A stretch of 45,619 nucleotides of DNA, taken from positions 1 through 45,619 of the forward strand of contig JAZSEW010000107.1 in NCBI GenBank assembly GCA_045531895.1. Direction: 5' to 3'. Position numbers and translations under genes: made by a program. Below, one piece after another: positions 43,695 to 45,619 of the stretch; the first letter of the stretch is position 1, and every line of letters starts with the position of its first letter. The notes beneath the pieces were generated by a model. That model was not told the origin of the DNA. It searched no databases and saw only the letters and a program-made list of their open reading frames with translations. This stretch comes from SIG299 sp045531895. GTDB lineage: Bacteria > Bacillota > Clostridia > Lachnospirales > Lachnospiraceae.

Positions 43695-44653
43695 TCAGTC
43701 GTGCAAAAGAGCTTCTGGCAAACGGTACCGTAGCCCGTGTTCTTGGCTGGAAGGCCGGCGACCTCCCATACAATCCGGAACCGGCTTTCTTCACCACAGC
43801 AGAAGAACTTGAGAGTTTTGTATATAACGGTTTTTGCGGCGCAAACCTTAGCAAGTACATGATTGAGGCTTCCAAGTTGGAAGGCAAGACCATGATTTGC
43901 TTAAAGCCATGTGATACCTATAGCTTCAACCAGCTCATCAAGGAACACCGTGTAGACCGGGATGCGGCATACATCGTTGGTGTTGGCTGTATGGGTAAAT
44001 TAGATATTGAAAAGGCAAAGGAACTTGGAATTAAGGGTATTACAGGTGTATCCGGTGCAGAAATGTCCGACGGTGCAGAAACTCTTACCTTCCAGACTCT
44101 TTATGGCGAAAAGACCTGCGCTTACAAGGATGCAATGTTAGAGCGTTGTCATGTATGTAAGGGCAAGGAGCATATGATATATGACGAGTTAATCGGCGAG
44201 TCCAAGGATACTAAGGATGCAGAGCGCTTTGCAGAGGTAGAAAAAATTGAAGCAATGTCTCCTGCTGAAAAGTTTGCTTTCTTCCAGAAGGAACTTAGCA
44301 AGTGTATCCGTTGTAATGCCTGCCGTAACGTATGTCCGGCCTGCAGCTGCCGTAAGTGTGTTTTCGATAGCACCAAGTTTGACAGTGCCCAGAAGGCAAA
44401 CGTGGATTCCTTCGAAGAGAAGATGTTCCATGTAATTCGTGCGTTCCACGTAGCAGGACGTTGTACCGACTGCGGCGAGTGTAGCAGAGTATGTCCGCAG
44501 GGCATTCCGCTTCACTTATTCAACCGTAAGTTCATCAAGGATATTAACGAGTTATACGGTGAGTATCAGGCTGGTGCTGACACTGACTCTAAAGCACCAC
44601 TTACTAACTTTACTTTTGACGATGCAGAACCAAGCATCGTAACGGAACGGTAG
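43682..44653 (+). CDS. FloxC-like protein: FrhB-type N-terminus with two 4Fe-4S clusters
   Basis: The 323-aa protein has an N-terminal domain with ICLKPCDTYSFNQL and GVGCMGKL, like FrhB-type subunits. It is followed by two ferredoxin motifs: CIRCNACRNVCPAC (with the extra CSCRKC) and CTDCGECSRVCPQG. The order downstream of hdrA and the MvhD-like gene matches the Flox (flavin oxidoreductase) part of hdrABC-flox clusters described in anaerobes. Confidence 0.7.
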   Translation: MQELISRAKELLANGTVARVLGWKAGDLPYNPEPAFFTTAEELESFVYNGFCGANLSKYMIEASKLEGKTMICLKPCDTYSFNQLIKEHRVDRDAAYIVGVGCMGKLDIEKAKELGIKGITGVSGAEMSDGAETLTFQTLYGEKTCAYKDAMLERCHVCKGKEHMIYDELIGESKDTKDAERFAEVEKIEAMSPAEKFAFFQKELSKCIRCNACRNVCPACSCRKCVFDSTKFDSAQKANVDSFEEKMFHVIRAFHVAGRCTDCGECSRVCPQGIPLHLFNRKFIKDINELYGEYQAGADTDSKAPLTNFTFDDAEPSIVTER

Positions 44654-44667
44654 AAAGGGGATAATGT

Positions 44668-45619
44668 ATGTATAAGATCGCAAAAGAAAATCTGTCGGCA
44701 TTATTCCGGTTAATCGCCGAAGATAAAGCATTATATTTGCCGGTAAATAACGGCGGTCAGGTAAATTTCGCAGCATGGACCGAAGAAGCAGAGGTTGACT
44801 TAGACACTTTAAAGAGTGTAAAGTCTCCAAAGGATGCGTTCTTCCCACAGAGCGAAAATCTGTACACCTGTTACAGAGACGGCAAAAAGATTAAGATTGA
44901 GCCGGAAGAATTACAGAACCAGAATTTTGTTGTGTTCGGTATGAAGGCTTGTGATGTAAAGGGTGTTGAGGTTCTGGATAAGGTATTTTTATCCGAGCCG
45001 GTAGATACCTTCTACGCTGCAAGACGTGCTCACGGCACCATCGTTGCCATGGCTTGTCATGAGCCGGAAGAAACCTGCTTCTGTAAGGTATTCGGCATTG
45101 ACTGCGCAGAGCCTGTGGCAGACGTTGCTACCTGGATGGTAGAGGGCGAGCTGTACTGGAAGGCTCTCACTGAAAAGGGTGAGGCACTCACAAGTGCGGT
45201 AGCTTCCCTGCTCACAGAAACTGACGAGGCTAAGGTAGAGGCTGAAAAGACCGCTATCCGCGCTATCGTAGAAAAGCTTCCATATTCCAATCTTTCCTTA
45301 GAAGGCTGGAATGGTGATGCTTTAACAGAAAAGTTTGATTCCCCGGTTTGGGAAGAATTATATAAGCCATGTCTGGCATGCGGCACCTGTACTTTCGTGT
45401 GTCCAACCTGCCAGTGCTACGACATTAAGGACTACGATACAGGACACGGTGTCAAACGTTACCGCTGCTGGGATTCCTGTATGTACTCTGATTTCACTAT
45501 GATGGCTCACGGTAACAACCGTACCAGCCAGATGCAGAGATTCCGTCAGCGTTTCATGCATAAGTTAGTTTACTTCCCTGCAAACAACGACGGTATGTAT
45601 TCCTGCGTAGGCTGTGGCC
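44668..45619 (+). CDS. FloxB/AsrA-like 4Fe-4S protein (partial at window end)
   Basis: The reading frame is open from the ATG at 44668 (after AAAGGGG) to the end of the window (317 codons). It matches AsrA-type proteins: GMKACDVKGVEVLDKVF, AMACHEPEETCFCKVFG and CLACGTCTFVCPTCQCYD, then YRCWDSCMYSDF and the start of a second cluster motif CVGCG. AsrA/FloxB passes electrons between a NAD(P)H-oxidising flavoprotein (AsrB/FloxA-like), expected just past the window, and the Hdr module. Confidence 0.72.
   Translation, partial: MYKIAKENLSALFRLIAEDKALYLPVNNGGQVNFAAWTEEAEVDLDTLKSVKSPKDAFFPQSENLYTCYRDGKKIKIEPEELQNQNFVVFGMKACDVKGVEVLDKVFLSEPVDTFYAARRAHGTIVAMACHEPEETCFCKVFGIDCAEPVADVATWMVEGELYWKALTEKGEALTSAVASLLTETDEAKVEAEKTAIRAIVEKLPYSNLSLEGWNGDALTEKFDSPVWEELYKPCLACGTCTFVCPTCQCYDIKDYDTGHGVKRYRCWDSCMYSDFTMMAHGNNRTSQMQRFRQRFMHKLVYFPANNDGMYSCVGCG

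Overview
The window looks like a chromosomal segment of an anaerobic, low-to-mid GC Firmicute, most likely Lachnospiraceae or a close clostridial relative. The evidence is strong AGGAGG-type ribosome binding sites, AddAB in place of RecBCD, an alpha/beta-type small acid-soluble spore protein, a clostridial-style 6S RNA, and an Hdr/Flox-type electron-bifurcation cluster. The genus cannot be fixed from the sequence alone. No transposase, integrase, tRNA or rRNA gene was seen.

Region 1 (1-20.8 kb) is mainly core genome. It holds the end of an ABC exporter, dapAB (lysine and diaminopimelate synthesis), a secreted Ig-like protein, a two-component system whose stop codon overlaps a 6S RNA promoter, 6S RNA followed by a degenerate short-repeat tail and terminator, glutamine-dependent NAD synthetase, a membrane-anchored hypothetical protein, addB-addA (double-strand break repair), a spore protein, a 181-bp palindromic element, the primary sigma factor rpoD, a Uma2-family nuclease-like protein, and a large HTH/TPR regulator. 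Convergent to that regulator is a 48-codon ORF for a small exported peptide. This looks like a regulator/peptide signalling pair of RRNPP type.

Region 2 (about 20.9-33.56 kb) is an accessory polymorphic-toxin island. It starts with a glycogen-binding-like (CBM48/AMPK) protein gene and an 855-aa toxin with a variable C-terminal domain and an immunity candidate. A row of displaced cassettes follows: a promoterless Endonuclea_NS_2-type toxin tip with a DUF600/YezG-like immunity protein, an immunity-gene remnant, an unassigned small protein, a frameshifted toxin tip with an Imm8-like protein, and three RHS-core fragments, two of them carrying different toxin tips and immunity candidates. Repeated junction sequences, a duplicated non-coding element and several frameshifts show that the island has been shuffled by homologous recombination. 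The right boundary lies at the 3' end of a metallophosphoesterase gene.

Region 3 (33.56-45.6 kb) returns to core genome. It holds the metallophosphoesterase, gltX (with a structured double-Shine-Dalgarno leader also found before the 855-aa toxin gene), a UvrD/PcrA-type helicase, an orphan response regulator whose phosphoacceptor Asp is replaced by Glu, L-lactate dehydrogenase, and an hdrB-hdrC-hdrA-mvhD/floxD-floxC-like-floxB-like operon that runs off the end of the window.
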